This document shows, piece after piece, positions 22,655 to 34,392 of a DNA stretch of 64,000 bases. Numbering within the stretch: the stretch's first letter is position 1; each line of letters opens with the position of its first letter. Source of the stretch: Brachionus koreanus (taxonomy: Eukaryota > Rotifera > Eurotatoria > Ploima > Brachionidae); assembly GCA_016987375.1 (NCBI GenBank), contig PJRA01000143.1:99737-163736 (forward strand), written 5' to 3'. Below the pieces are notes generated by a model. The model searched no databases and was not told where the DNA came from. It saw only the letters and a list, made by a program, of their open reading frames with translations. The position numbers and the translations under genes are program-made.

Positions 22655-23060
22655 GGCTAATCAACAGGCTAGTGTCTTTGTCTAATAGACTGATTAACAC
22701 TTCATTTATTTAAATTATATATAAAACATTAAATACTGCTAAAAATAAAAAAAGATGTTTTGACTAGTTAAAAAAAGTTAAACATTGAAAAATTTAAATC
22801 AAATCTTTTTAATTTTTAAACAAAATCTATAAAAATTAAATTTATATTATTGTAAATAGAAAACTTGAATGTAGTGAATTTCAACATTGATCTCTTGATC
22901 ACAAAGCTATTTATCAATCTTGAGTAAAAAAATCTACACGTTTTTTTCTCCACTATTAGATTTTGCCATTGGTTCTATTAAGTTTTCGCTATTCCTTAAA
23001 TTATATCTTAAATTTCTTGAGTCATATTTGGTTAATTTGTTTTTTAAATGTTCAGGCAAA
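22655..23060 (+). repeat. Dispersed repeat family A, copy 2
   Basis: Contains AATCAACAGGCTAGTG, GACTGATTAACACTTCATT, TTGATCTCTTGATCACAAAG and TATCAATCTTGAGTAAAAAA, in the same order and spacing as at 388-805. Confidence 0.7.
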
Positions 23061-23340
23061 TAATGATTATAAAATGTCTTAAAAGAGAATATTAGGTTAT
23101 TCTTTTAGAAGGCTAAATTAATTAAATATTCAGAAAAAAATCAGATAAAAGAATAATTTGCTCTTTAATTTGATAAATTAGAAAAGAGATTTTCTAAGCC
23201 TGAGAATTATGGTTTTATTATTAGGCTAAAATCGGGGTTTGTAAATTTTATTTATGAAATTTGTATTTCTTTTTTTATTTTATTAGCATTTATTTTTATA
23301 TCACTATTTTTGAACTTCAAAATCTATTATAATCTTTTTA

Positions 23341-23420
23341 TGAACTTTTTACAGTTAGCTGAAAGGAAGGACTAAGTTCCATTCCAAACTGCCAGGGTTT
23401 ATAACCCAAACTATATTTTT
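23341..23420 (-). repeat. Hairpin repeat family B, inverted copy
   Basis: On the minus strand it reads GGGTTATAAACCCTGGCAG, then GGAATGGAACTTAGTCCTTCC. Same family as 46645-46720 and 49037-49115 on the plus strand. No coding potential. Confidence 0.75.
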
Positions 23421-23717
23421 AATAATAAAAATAAATTTGTAAAACATGAAATTTAAAATTTGAAGATTTTCGATCTATTTTTCATAAAAGGATCAAATAA
23501 ATGACAAGAATACTTAATAATTATGATTTAATTTTCACATATGAGATAAATGCGATCATATTATTAAACATTAAACACATATTTTAAAATTAATTTGATA
23601 ATTATTTTCACTCCATTATCAAAGGAAACATCTATTCTCAGGAGAAAAAAATTTAATAACCATTTAAATATTTCTACTAGATGGTTTAAAAGGATACCAA
23701 AAAAATATTCTAAAATA

Positions 23718-26237
23718 ATGCCAAATAAAATTATATATTTTCTTATTATTTTCAAAATTTTAGCTTTTAAATTTATATCAAGTTGTTTTTATGGTCTTGG
23801 TTGCCAAAGTCAAACTTTTGGTTCAAACAATTGTTTAGTTGAATGTGACTCAGATGCGATTAATCAAAATTCAATGAATCTAAGCAAAGATATGAGTTTT
23901 GTTTTTCATTTTGATAATTTGAAAAGTCTTTATGGAAACACATTTGAAAAAATGAATTTGTTCGATATTGTTTTCAAAAATTGCAGTTTAAATTTTATTA
24001 GTGAAAAAGCATTTGATGAAGTGAAACATATCAATCAATTATCATTTATTAGGTCAAATATTAGCAATTTCTTAAATGAGAAAATAATCGATTCCATTAA
24101 ACAAAAATTGGAAATTTTAAAAATTCAACATTATTTTCTAGATAACAAATTGATCAATAGAATATTCAGCTTATTCAATAAAAGTGAAATAAATAGCTTT
24201 TTTATTCAAAATATTCATTCGACTAATTTATCTATTAATTTATTATTTTATAAAAATTTAGAAAGTCTACAACTTATAAACAACAATATATCCAATATTG
24301 AAATTTTGTTTGATACAAATTTAAACGAGATTAAATTAGTAAATTCAAATTTAAAAAGTATACATTTTAAAACCAAAAATAGAAACCATCTTGAAAAGTT
24401 GAATTTGAAAAATAATTTTTTACAAGAAATTCCCAATGTTTATTTGCCTGAAATGAAAATGCTAAATCTAATGAAAAATAAAATAAAAAAATTATCTAAT
24501 ACGACATTTTTAAATTTTAGAAGTTTAAAATTATTGCTTTTATCACACAACAGCATAAATTATATCCACCCAGACTCGTTTTGTTCATGTGAAAACCTAA
24601 ATTCTATTTACATGTCACATAATCAGCTTGAATATTTGAATTTGAGATGCTTGAAAATTTTAAAACATTTAAAACTAGATTCAAATAAAATAAAATTTAT
24701 CTATTTAAATTCAATTAAACTAAATTCACTATATTTAAATTCAAACAAAATTCAGTCTATTAATTTAATTAATTGCACAATTGAACATATTGAACTAAAC
24801 AATAATCCTATTGAGCATTTTGAATCGTTGGCAGCAGGTATCAAGAGTCTCGATCTAAAATTTGCACTAAAAAATAATTCTGATTTAAAAATATATTTAA
24901 AAACAAAAATACATACTCTCTCAGAATTAAACTATCTAAATATTGGACACAACTTAATCAGTTTACTTGAGCCATTTCCAATCTCCAAATTATTTGCTCT
25001 AAATTTAAATAATAATTTAATCAAGTCTATTAATTATTTCACATTTAGAAATTTATTCAATTTAAAATCTATTGACTTATCCAACAATCTAATTGAATAC
25101 ATTGAGCCTAATTCGTTTGAGAATAATCAAAATTTAAAAGAATTGTATTTGAATAACAATTATTTAGCTGAGATTCCATCTTTTCAAAATTTGCCCAATT
25201 TATACCATGTATCCCTCAAAAATCAAAATTCTAAATTAACTTTTTTCAATCGAATAGAATTATCAAGCAAAAAATTAATCCTAAATTTGAATGAAAATAA
25301 AATAGAAAAATTTGATTCAAATTTATTTTGTTTTTTACAAACAGATTTGATTGTTACAATCAAAAGCATAAATCAAATGAATGTATGTGTTTTGGAACAA
25401 AACAAAGAAAAGAAAATTGAATTTAGATAAGAAGACAAAGTTGATTGTTCACTTAAAATCATCCAAAATAATCACACTAACTTGGTATTCAGAGAAAATT
25501 CAAATTTAAAAGAAAAAAATTGTCAAAGAGAAAATTACACAATCAAATGCAATGAGAGCACTAATATTTGTTCAAATGAAAAGCTTGTACAAAGATCTTC
25601 AAGAATAATCACAAATATTTCAATTAATGATTTAGATGAAATCGAATGTTTTCAAACAAATTATTTATTAATTTACTGCTATGTTAAAAATTATTTATTA
25701 AATGAAATAAAACTAAAATTTGGTTCAAAGTCATCATCTGAATTAATTGATGTTTTTGAAATACCTGAGTTGAATAAATTGAGTCCAAATATTCAGATAG
25801 TTGATGTAGAAAATAAATCAAGAATTATTTTTGAGTCCAAATCTAAAACCGTAATAGCAATTTTAAAAAATAATAGTTCCTATACAATTATGATAAGATC
25901 TAGTAACAAGCGTTTAAAATCAAGTACAGGCTTGATTAATTATGGATGTAGAAAAATGATTGAATGTTTTTTTGACCAAGCTTCTGCTTTTGAAGGAAAC
26001 ACAGAGTCAATAAATGATGAAGATGAATTTGGAAAAAAATTGAGCATTTTTATCGAGGATTTAGATCATGAGATTAAAAATGAAAGCTTTGAAATTTTTA
26101 AAGAAATAAGAAAATTCATCTATGCAAATTATTTAAACGAAAAATACAAAATTAATAAAATAAATCATTCAAATAGAAAAATTTTATCAAAATGTTTTAT
26201 TTTTTTAGTTTTTATTATTAAAATATTTCTTAATTGA
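23718..26237 (+). pseudogene. Leucine-rich-repeat ectodomain protein interrupted by one in-frame TAA
   Basis: Intronless. The ATG at 23718 gives a signal-peptide-like start (MPNKIIYFLIIFKILAFKF). A cysteine-containing N-cap follows (CFYGLGCQSQTFGSNNC), then many LRRs of about 22-24 residues (such as LKLLLLSHNSINYIHPDSF and LKSIDLSNNLIEYIEPNSF) to about residue 560. At 25428-25430 the frame meets TAA (EFR-stop-EDKVDC). The same frame then stays open to 26237 and includes a cysteine-rich stretch (CQRENYTIKCNESTNIC) and a C-terminal hydrophobic end (CFIFLVFIIKIFL), suggesting a membrane or GPI anchor. Without the stop it would be one protein of about 840 residues. Possibilities are a recent nonsense allele, a sequencing error, stop readthrough or a shorter secreted form. 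I call it interrupted and cannot decide which. Confidence 0.75.
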
Positions 26238-27431
26238 TTAATTTTAGAGACAAATTTAAAAACTTTGAATTTTTATATCTAATTTAATGTTTTAAAACTA
26301 AAATTTTAAATATAATAGTAAAGAACAAGAAAATTTTTCTATCTTCAGATACGAATGCTTTTTCATTCGATGTCGCACAGATATGAATAATTAAGAATGA
26401 ATTTAATGATTCAAGTGCAATTTCCTTTGATAATCGAGATAAAATTGCTTTTAAAATTAACCTTGAATTTAAAAATCATATTTCCAAATTAAATGCAAAA
26501 GGTTTAAATTAGTCATCTTAGTAATAAATATAAAATAGATTAGATTATCAATTAGGGTAATTTTGAATTTTTTTCATACTGAATAAAAAAAAATAAAAAA
26601 ATATAGCCGTTTTTATTTAATTTAATTAATGTTTGATAAATTTACAAAATTTTTAAATTTTTTTTTTTGCTAGACAAAAAAGTTTAAATTGGTATTTTTG
26701 TTAATTGAAATCTTGAATATTTCTTATTTCAACATCGATCTCTTGATCACAAAGCTATCTATTAATCTTCATTGCTAAGCTATCTAAAACGATCATGCTC
26801 AAAAATTATTATTTATAATAGGTTTTTTAAATCTTTATTGAGTGAAAAGTTTTTTGCAGAATCATATTATCAAAACAAACATTTAATGTCAAACTTAATT
26901 TTATGTCTGCACATTTTTGCAGAACTAAACTACTAAAATAAAATTTTTTTCAATTTTTTACAAAACAAAGCAAAAAATACTGAAAAAACCTTTGAAATAG
27001 CCCAATTCTAGTCACCATAAAAGGAATCATACTTTGCAAGGATGATTAGTTACAAAAATTTTTTTTTTCATTCTTTTATAAAAAAAATTTATTTTGCGCT
27101 TTAAGCATCAATTAAAATATTATTTTAAATAAAAAAAATTTTATTTTAATTATTTTTTTTTAAATAATAAATATTAGAACTATATATTAAAACAGAACAA
27201 AAGCTGGTTTTTCTTTGAGCTCAACTCATATCAAATACTTAAAAATGGCTTTGGCAAATAAAACGTAAAAGCTAAAGAGCATTTTTACAACAAAAAAAAA
27301 TAATCATCAAAAAAAAGTAAAAATAAACTTTTAACATTAGCAATTATAATTCATTGTTGAAGTTAAACAAAAAATTTTTAAAAAAATTATATTTGAGGAA
27401 TTTTAGCAACCAATTTTTTTTTTCAGCTAAA
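26238..27431. other. Intergenic, contains partial family A repeat
   Basis: About 26725-26775 carries ATCGATCTCTTGATCACAAAG-type sequence, a third, truncated copy of dispersed repeat A. The rest is AT-rich with no gene; the CR2 promoter should lie at its right end. Confidence 0.5.
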
Positions 27432-30400
27432 ATGGAAGAAAAAGTAATTAAAAGACCAAAAAGCTTTATTTATCAAGTAAAATTAGAATTTTTTTTTGAT
27501 AAATTTAAAAAATTTTTTTTCTATAAAGTATGAGATAAAATTGCCTAAAGAAATTAAAAAACCATTATCAAATAAATTTTTAATAAGTCCAGTCTTTGTT
27601 GCCATAGTGGTCAATGTATCAATTTTATTGACATTAATAGCCATTGGTTTCTATTCTGGAATATTTGCTAATTTAAATTACAAAAAACTGTATGGTGACC
27701 ATTGTACCTATGATTCGGATTGTGAACAAAGTTTAAATCTACGCTGTCAAAATGCAAATTGTAATTGTACTAGTTCAACGTTTTACAACCGAACTTTATT
27801 GCTGTGTGTTTCAAAACACTTAAACTCTGTACCATGTTCAAATGATGGTGATAACGAGTGTTGTTGTGGACAAAAATGCACTTATGACCAACTTACAAAA
27901 ACAAGTAAATGTTTATGTACAGCAGATAGATGGTGGAATGAAACTAATTCGACATGTGGTATGACACATACAAAATTTCATGTTTTTATATTTTTGTTTT
28001 TGTTTAATTAAAATTTATTTTAGAGAAAAAATCGTATTTTAATGAAAATTGTTCAACAAGTGATCAATGTTTGTTGAACACAAATTTAGTCTGTTTGAAC
28101 AATAAATGTATTTGTTCTAATCCAAGTTTGAATTTTTGGAATGGCACCTATTGTGATACAGTTCAATCTTATATGGGAAAATGTAGAATTACACAAGGCT
28201 GTAATCCATCTCAAGGACTTGTTTGTAATATAACAGAAACCTATCCATACAAATGCACTTGTCCACCTTATTTTTATTGGCATTCAGCTAATAACTCATG
28301 TAATGCACAAGTTACTTACAATGATTGGTGTAGTTCTACAAATGAGTGTAAAAGTGACACAGGATTATATTGTGATTCACAGTGTAAATGTCTTGATAAT
28401 CATGTTTGGTCATCAGACAAATGCAGTATTTATTTAATTTCTTAAAATTTTAAGCTTAAACAAAAAAAAACAAGAATAATTTTTTTTCTAGTCAAAAAAT
28501 TAAATCATGGTGAATTTTGTAATGGATCAACAATTCAATGTGATGACACTGTTGGTTTAAATTGTATTAATTCATATTGTGCATGCATAAACAACAAGTT
28601 TTGGAACGGATCTTATTGTGGTATGTTTTTTTATCAATTAAGAAAATTAGAAACAAGTAAATTTAAAACAAAAAATAATTATTTGTGTATTTGTTTATCT
28701 GTATCGAGCTACTGCCCCTTCAGAATAAAATAGAAAATGAAAAAAAAAAATAATTAAATAATAAAATTTTTAATGCTTGATTTTTTTTATTAAAAAAATT
28801 TAAAAAATTTTGAAGTCTCTCAATTATCAAATGGATTAAACTGTGACAATTCTTTTGCGTGTAATTCTTCAATTGGGCTAAGCTGTGATTTAACAATAAA
28901 ACAATGTGTGTAAGTATTTTAGATCCAATTTTAGATTAAACATAAAATTACTATTTATAAAATTCAATAAAGCTGTTTATCAACCCATTACTGGTCACAA
29001 TCTGATAAGAAATGCAGTAATTTCAAGATCTTTTATGAATTTTTTAATTTAATTCCACTCAGAAATGAAAGAAATAAATGGAACTTTGTGCATTAACTCA
29101 ATTCAATGTCAAACCCAAAATGGACTTGAATGCAGAAGCCACTTATGCATGTAAAATGATTTAAAATCTTAAGCTTTTTTTCAATTAAATTGTTTAGCTG
29201 TGCTGATGATCACTACTGGAATGGAACAGAATGCAGTAATATTTGATAATTGAACAATTTCATTGATTAATCTTTTCTAAGAGCCTAAGCGAAGTATCAA
29301 CTTGGACTGCAATTATTCATATGAATGTCAGGATTTTAATGGACTCATTTGTGCCATTGATAAGATGTGTTCATGCTCAAATCAACAATATTGGAATAAT
29401 TCGAGATGTGGTATATTTGATTTCTTTGAATAAAAAAATTTCATTAAAAAAAAATACTCTAGTAAATAAATTGGGATACAATCAAATGTGTAGTTTGGAT
29501 TCAGAATGCAACAAGAATGTTGGTTTGGCCTGCTATAAAAATTGCTTGTAAGCTTACAAATATAGCTTAATTTTTTTATGTATTTTTTTATTGTTATGAA
29601 GATGTGACTCGCAACGTTTTTGGAATGGATATTTTTGTGGTAAATAATTTGTTATATTTTCTAGAAAAAAAATTAATTTACTTAAAAACTGACTCAAATT
29701 TAAAAATTTTTTAGTTTTTAAATCAATTTTTTAAATTTAAAAGGAAAAAATTAAATTAAAAGTAAATACTATTTTTTTTTATTAAAAAATAGTTTGTTGA
29801 GTTTATTATATAAAAAGGGACTATTATGGACTATTAACTTTAAATAAAATTGTTCAATTTTCTATTTTAAAAGAGGTAAAAAAAGACATCGGAGAAAATT
29901 GCACCCACAACTACGAATGCAGAAATGTTCAGGGTCTGTTGTGTCTATCTGGAAGCTGTGATTGTATGCCTCTCACATTCTGGTCGAATTATAATTGTGG
30001 TAAAAACGATTAAAAGATAATTTTATTTTTCAATTTAATTTTTTTTCTTACAAAAAATAAGAATTCAAACAGCCTATTAATCATTACTGTAACTTTTCTG
30101 ATTCTGAATGTCAAGACTTTGCTGGACTAAGCTGCATTAATGAATACTGCAAGTAAGAAAATTAAATTAAAATTTTAAATTTGAAAATTAATCATTCTAA
30201 AAGCTGTTCATCTTCACAGTATTGGGTCAAAAATAGATGTGGTTGTTTAATTTATTTCTAAACATGTATTTTAATTAATTAGTTTGAATTTTTACAGAAA
30301 GTTATGTAGGCATAAATCAATACTGTGATAATTCAACATATTTATGCGAGTCAGGTCTAACTTGCCAAGGATCAGAACCCGAAAATTTCATCTGCCAGTA

Positions 30401-32773
30401 AAATTTGTTTTTCTAAAATAATTTTTTTTTATTAAAAAAATTTTTAACTAAAGATGCCCTCCGATAACATATTGGAACGGATCTTTATGCTGTAATATGT
30501 TAAATTTTTACTCTATTAAAAAATTATCTATTAAAAATTAAAAAATTACTTTATCTATATTTAAAAACAAAAAATCTAATTTTAAATTTTAAAATTCTTC
30601 TTTACCAAAAAAGTAAATGTAAAAACTTTTAATGAGACATGCAATGGTTGGAATGTTCCATGCGATCATTCAAAAAATCTCAGATGTCTCTTTGACAGAG
30701 AAGGTTCATCATGTCTGGAAGATTATTCGGAATACAAATGTAATTGTGTTGATAATGACTATTGGAACGGAACAACATGTGTGCCCAAATTATTGAATCA
30801 TGATATATCAAATAAAACTTGTCAATGTAGACAAGATTTAGGCTTAGAAAGTCTGGCTTACGATAGCCAGTATACTTGTTACAATGACACTAGTCCAAGC
30901 ATGGCATGTGCGTGTAATAATACTCAATTCTGGAGTGGAGAAAAATGTGTAAACAAATATACTGAACACGATTTTTGCATTTATAGCTGTCAATGTAAGG
31001 AAGATTTGGGTCTCAAATGCCTGGCATACACAAATGGATATTCTTGTTATAATAGTTTTCCTGGAAGACGATGTCTATGTGAACATATCACCGAATGGTG
31101 GAATTCATTCAGTTGTGGTAAGTTAAAAATTTGATAAATTTTTATATTTTAATCCTGGCAAAGAATGTAAAAGATTAGTTAATTATTTAATACAAAATAG
31201 AACAATAAAGATTTAAACAAAAGCTAAAAAAAAAGATTTTTTACAATTAAAGAATTTTTATTATAAAAAAAGTATCAAAGTACATAATTGATACAAATTG
31301 TTCAAGTGATTGTCAATGTAGAGAAGATTTAGGTCTTACATGTCAAAACGACAGTGTTTATGAAAGATATTCTTGTACACAACCTTATTCAGGTTCACAA
31401 TGTCAATGCAATAGTTCTATTGAATATTGGTCAGGACTAACTGATGGTTGTGGTAAGTAAAAAATAAAATAACTGGTGAAAAAAAATAATGGCACAAAAG
31501 TTAAGTTTAATTTTCTATAAGACTGGACCTTTCCTAATTTTTTTCAAAATTTAATATCAGACTGATCCTAGCTTTAAAATAAAAATATTATTTCAGAAAG
31601 TTGAATTTTAGATAAGTTGTTAGTAAAAAATGTACAAAAACATCAAAGAAGATTTGTAAAACTTTGTAAAAAGTAAACAAAATTTGTAGGCCAAAAGCTG
31701 AAGTTGTAAGGCGACTGATTGGTCTTGGATACAAAAAACGATATGTTTATCATTGGTTAGATATTATAGAAAAGATAAAACAAGAGAAAAAAAGGAAATG
31801 GTAGACCTGCAAAAATAGAGACGAAACTAATGGTGGCTAAACTTAGTTGCCACTAAACCATTCGAAGATTTTTGAGAAAATTTGAAAGTTAAAGTTTATG
31901 AAAGTGATTGGAAGGTAAAAAGTATTTGGCAACTCAAAAACAAAATTCGCGCTTGCCTGATCAATATTGACCTAAAGGTTGTACCAGACCATGTCAAGAC
32001 TACTCGCTCTAGGCTCGATATCATAAGTCGTCATAGAGTTCAATACCATAACTGATATTATTTTTTTAAAATAGAAGGGTTCAGTTATAATTTAAAAAAA
32101 AAATTTAAAGACTTAGTTAAATAAAAAATTTTTATGATAAAATTAATTTCTTGCCATTTTTTATTCTACACCTGTTAGTTCTATATTTGAATATTCGTAA
32201 TTTTATATTTGAATTTTATAAATGTTAACAATAATATATTTACATTTAAGTTGATAAAAAAATAATTGATACAAAATGTACAAATGATTGCCAATGCAGA
32301 GAAGATTTAGGTCTATCATGTCAACTTTTTAATTTTTATAATAGATATTCTTGTACATCATCATCTTATTCAGATTCCCAATGTCAATGCGCTAATTCAA
32401 ATTATTACTGGTCTATAGCTTCTAATAAATGTGGTAATATTAAATTTTCATTTAATTCAAATTTTAAATTTATAAGTTCCCAAACTCGCATATTATTCTG
32501 ATTGTTCAAGTAGCTGTCATTGTAGAGAAGATTTAAACTTAAAGTGTTTTACTCATTCATCAATCACTTGTAGTTCTTCTTATATTGGTCATAAGTGTGA
32601 TTGTAATACCGGCTACTATTGGAATGGATCCCAATGCAGTAAAATCAGTTAAATATTTTTTAATTCATTTTTAATTAATTTACATAGTAGGCAAGAAAAG
32701 CACTAATGCCACTTGTAACAAAGGTTGCGAATGCATTAGTAATATTTGTCAATCAAACAGTTTTTGTCAGTGA
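27432..32773 (+). CDS. CR2: paralogue of CR1, cysteine-rich modular type II membrane protein, 21 exons
   Basis: Exons: 27432-27476, 27529-27958, 28024-28425, 28492-28620, 28816-28909, 28973-29016, 29063-29150, 29198-29235, 29282-29410, 29463-29547, 29602-29639, 29874-29999, 30062-30152, 30204-30241, 30298-30397, 30454-30491, 30614-31117, 31273-31452, 32251-32433, 32477-32638, 32688-32773. Total about 1009 aa, frame closed. The exon-phase plan is that of CR1, with extra DCQCREDLGLxCQ modules near the C-terminus and a different last exon (CNKGCECISN and on to FCQ-stop). Exon 1 differs from CR1 (MEEKVIKRPKSFIYQ versus MFRENLKDKKFLYS) but both join a YE/YD-x-KL start of exon 2. The tract at about 27560-29126, introns included, is nearly identical to CR1; after that the proteins diverge strongly. 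Intron 18 holds a Tc1 remnant. Confidence 0.8.
28704..28770 (+). repeat. Hairpin/A-rich repeat family C, copy in CR2 intron 4
   Basis: ATCGAGCTACTGCCCCTTCA plus A-rich tail, shared with the equivalent CR1 intron because it lies inside the near-identical tract. Confidence 0.6.
31685..31990 (+). mobile_element. Tc1/mariner transposase N-terminal (HTH) remnant in CR2 intron 18
   Basis: Translated pieces read AEVVRRLIGLGYKKRYVYHW, then GRPAKI (the GRP-like linker between the two HTH motifs) and TIRRFLRKF. Several stops. It lies in the sense orientation inside an 800-bp intron and was presumably inserted there. Confidence 0.65.
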
Positions 32774-33135
32774 AGAAAATTATAAAAACTATTTTAAAAT
32801 TAAGTGATGATCTACTTTAACGATGCAAATCATAGAATGATTTGACTTAAAAATAAATTTTTTTATTTTTTTTATTTTGAATCACAAAGACATGACTTAA
32901 AAAGATTTGAGTAAAAATTAGAAAATTATTTGCTTATTTCAAGAATTGCCATTGTTCCACTAGCTGGATTAATTGTTGCATGTTGTACACCTTCGAAACT
33001 TTGATTAGGATCAAGCTAAAAATCAAAATTTTGCACAAATTTAGCTAGACATATTTTTCCTTCAATCTTGAAACGATTTTTTAATGAATTTCTTTTAAAT
33101 TGAAAAAAAAAATTTAAAAACTTACAATAGAAAAA
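32477..33135. repeat. Tandem duplication, unit 1 (CR2 last two exons + P450 last exon)
   Basis: Same arrangement as 33962-34600: two terminal cysteine-rich exons, a convergent short spacer with GATCTACTTTAA, then a reverse-strand P450 3' exon. The units are clearly diverged in the CR part (about 65-70% by eye) but nearly identical in the P450 exon. Confidence 0.8.
32942..33135 (-). pseudogene. Orphan copy of the last exon of the CYP46-like gene
   Basis: Minus-strand reading matches GKICLAKFVQNFDF and then FEGVQHATINPASGTMAILE of the intact exon at 34393-34533. A TAG replaces the Lys codon in DFKLDPNQ (DF-stop-LDPNQ), and no upstream P450 exon is attached. It is dead unless the transcript runs through it as 3' UTR. 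Confidence 0.8.
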
Positions 33136-33146
33136 TTTTGAAAAAT

Positions 33147-33947
33147 TTATGTTTCAACTCTTTTTAAGCTAATAGGACACTTCAATTCTTCATTTTTTTC
33201 GTCAAAAAGATTCTTATCATAAGCCCTTTTTACAGACTCTAGCATAAGATAAGCCGAAGACCATCTTGTGGCATATTCAATTCGAAGTCTTGCTTTTTTT
33301 TGAGCGAAAGCCTTATTCAATTGAATAGACTTTCTTATATGATTATTCGACGAGTTTAGGAGTTTTAATTCTTCTCCTATGCTTTGCATAGATATTGCGT
33401 GTCGAACAGCCAAATTAGCTTTGTGGCATGCACATGAAAATCTTGGTATTTTGTTATCTCCAATTTCAAACTCAAAATTTTCCAATTTGTCACCTTTTGT
33501 TGAATCGTATTCATCAATTTCATCGAGTTGGAGGCTATTTAAGTTTTCAACAATACGAGTCCTATTAGCCTCCGAAGATTTAACTTTATAGCTTTAATTA
33601 ATTGAATTTATATCTTGAAATATCTCCATTATATCTTCGTCCGTAGAAGAAATAGTTGAAATACTACACATTTGCTCTGGTAAAGGGTTTTCTTCTTCAA
33701 TAATAACATTATCTGTTACTTGCTCTAATTCTCTATAAATATTTTCGTCAGTTTCTTCGTCAATTTGNNNNNNNNNNNNNNNNNNNNTAAATCAATTTGA
33801 TTGAATAACTTCACAAGATTGCTTCCTTCGTCACATACAATTCCTTTTAAAATTAGATTAATTTGAATTAAAATAAATATTAAAATACCATGAATTTTTA
33901 GCATGTTGAATTTGTAACGTCTTAGTAAATTTAATAGAAATTTATTT
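33147..33947 (-). pseudogene. hAT-type transposase fragment
   Basis: Minus strand, in order: NMLKIHG then, after an apparent 46-bp intron, GIVCDEGSNLVKLFNQIDL ('DxxSNxxK' block). After the N gap comes an acidic linker (DEETDENIYRELEQ), then KIPRFSCACHKANLAVRHAI ('RCxaHxlnLxv'), then ATRWSSAYLMLESV ('TRWNSxxxMLxxx'). The block order is that of hAT transposases. Stops, an assembly gap and a missing C-terminal dimerisation region make it non-functional. It separates the two tandem units. Confidence 0.75.
33768..33787. other. Assembly gap (20 N)
   Basis: A short run of N inside the hAT relic. The round number suggests a scaffolding placeholder of unknown true length. Confidence 1.
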
Positions 33948-33961
33948 AATTAATATTCAAG

Positions 33962-34256
33962 TTAGTAAAAAAATGAATGGCACAAATTGTACAAATGATT
34001 GTGAATGTAGGGAAGATTTACAGTTAAAATGTTTAAGTCATTCATCAAATACTTGCTATTCCTTTTATATTGGTAATCAGTGTAATTGTGACTCTAGCTT
34101 CTTTTGGCATGGTTCCAAATGCAGTTAAATTAGTTTATTTTTTTTATTTACTTTTTTATTTTTTTTATAGTTAACAAGATAAGTACAAATGGAACTTGTA
34201 GTAATGATTGCAAATGCATTAACAATAGTTGTGACACAAGCGGTTTTTGTGTATGA
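33962..34256 (+). pseudogene. CR3: duplicated two terminal exons of CR2 (partial gene or alternative 3' exons)
   Basis: Exons 33962-34123 and 34171-34256 correspond in length and phase to CR2 exons 20 and 21 (162 and 86 nt in both). They encode NCTNDCECREDLQLKC, then CNCDSSFFWHGSKC, and a last exon ending CKCINNSCDTSGFCV-stop. Splice signals and frame are intact, with a GTTAAA donor. No upstream module exons exist on this side of the hAT relic. It is either a 5'-truncated pseudogene or, because phases match, an alternative 3' end spliced from CR2 exon 19. Confidence 0.65.
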
Positions 34257-34392
34257 AAGAAATATTTTTTTATCTCATGATCTACTTTAAAAATGCAAAA
34301 CGTAGAAGATTTGGCTAAAAGAAATTAATTTTTTTATTTTTTATTTTCAATCAAAAAGAAATGATTTTAAAATTTTATTAAAATTAAAATAA

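Noticed and set aside
23595..23717. Longer LRR protein starting upstream of 23718
   Set aside because: The upstream extension begins at TTG, lacks an ATG and would bury the signal peptide.
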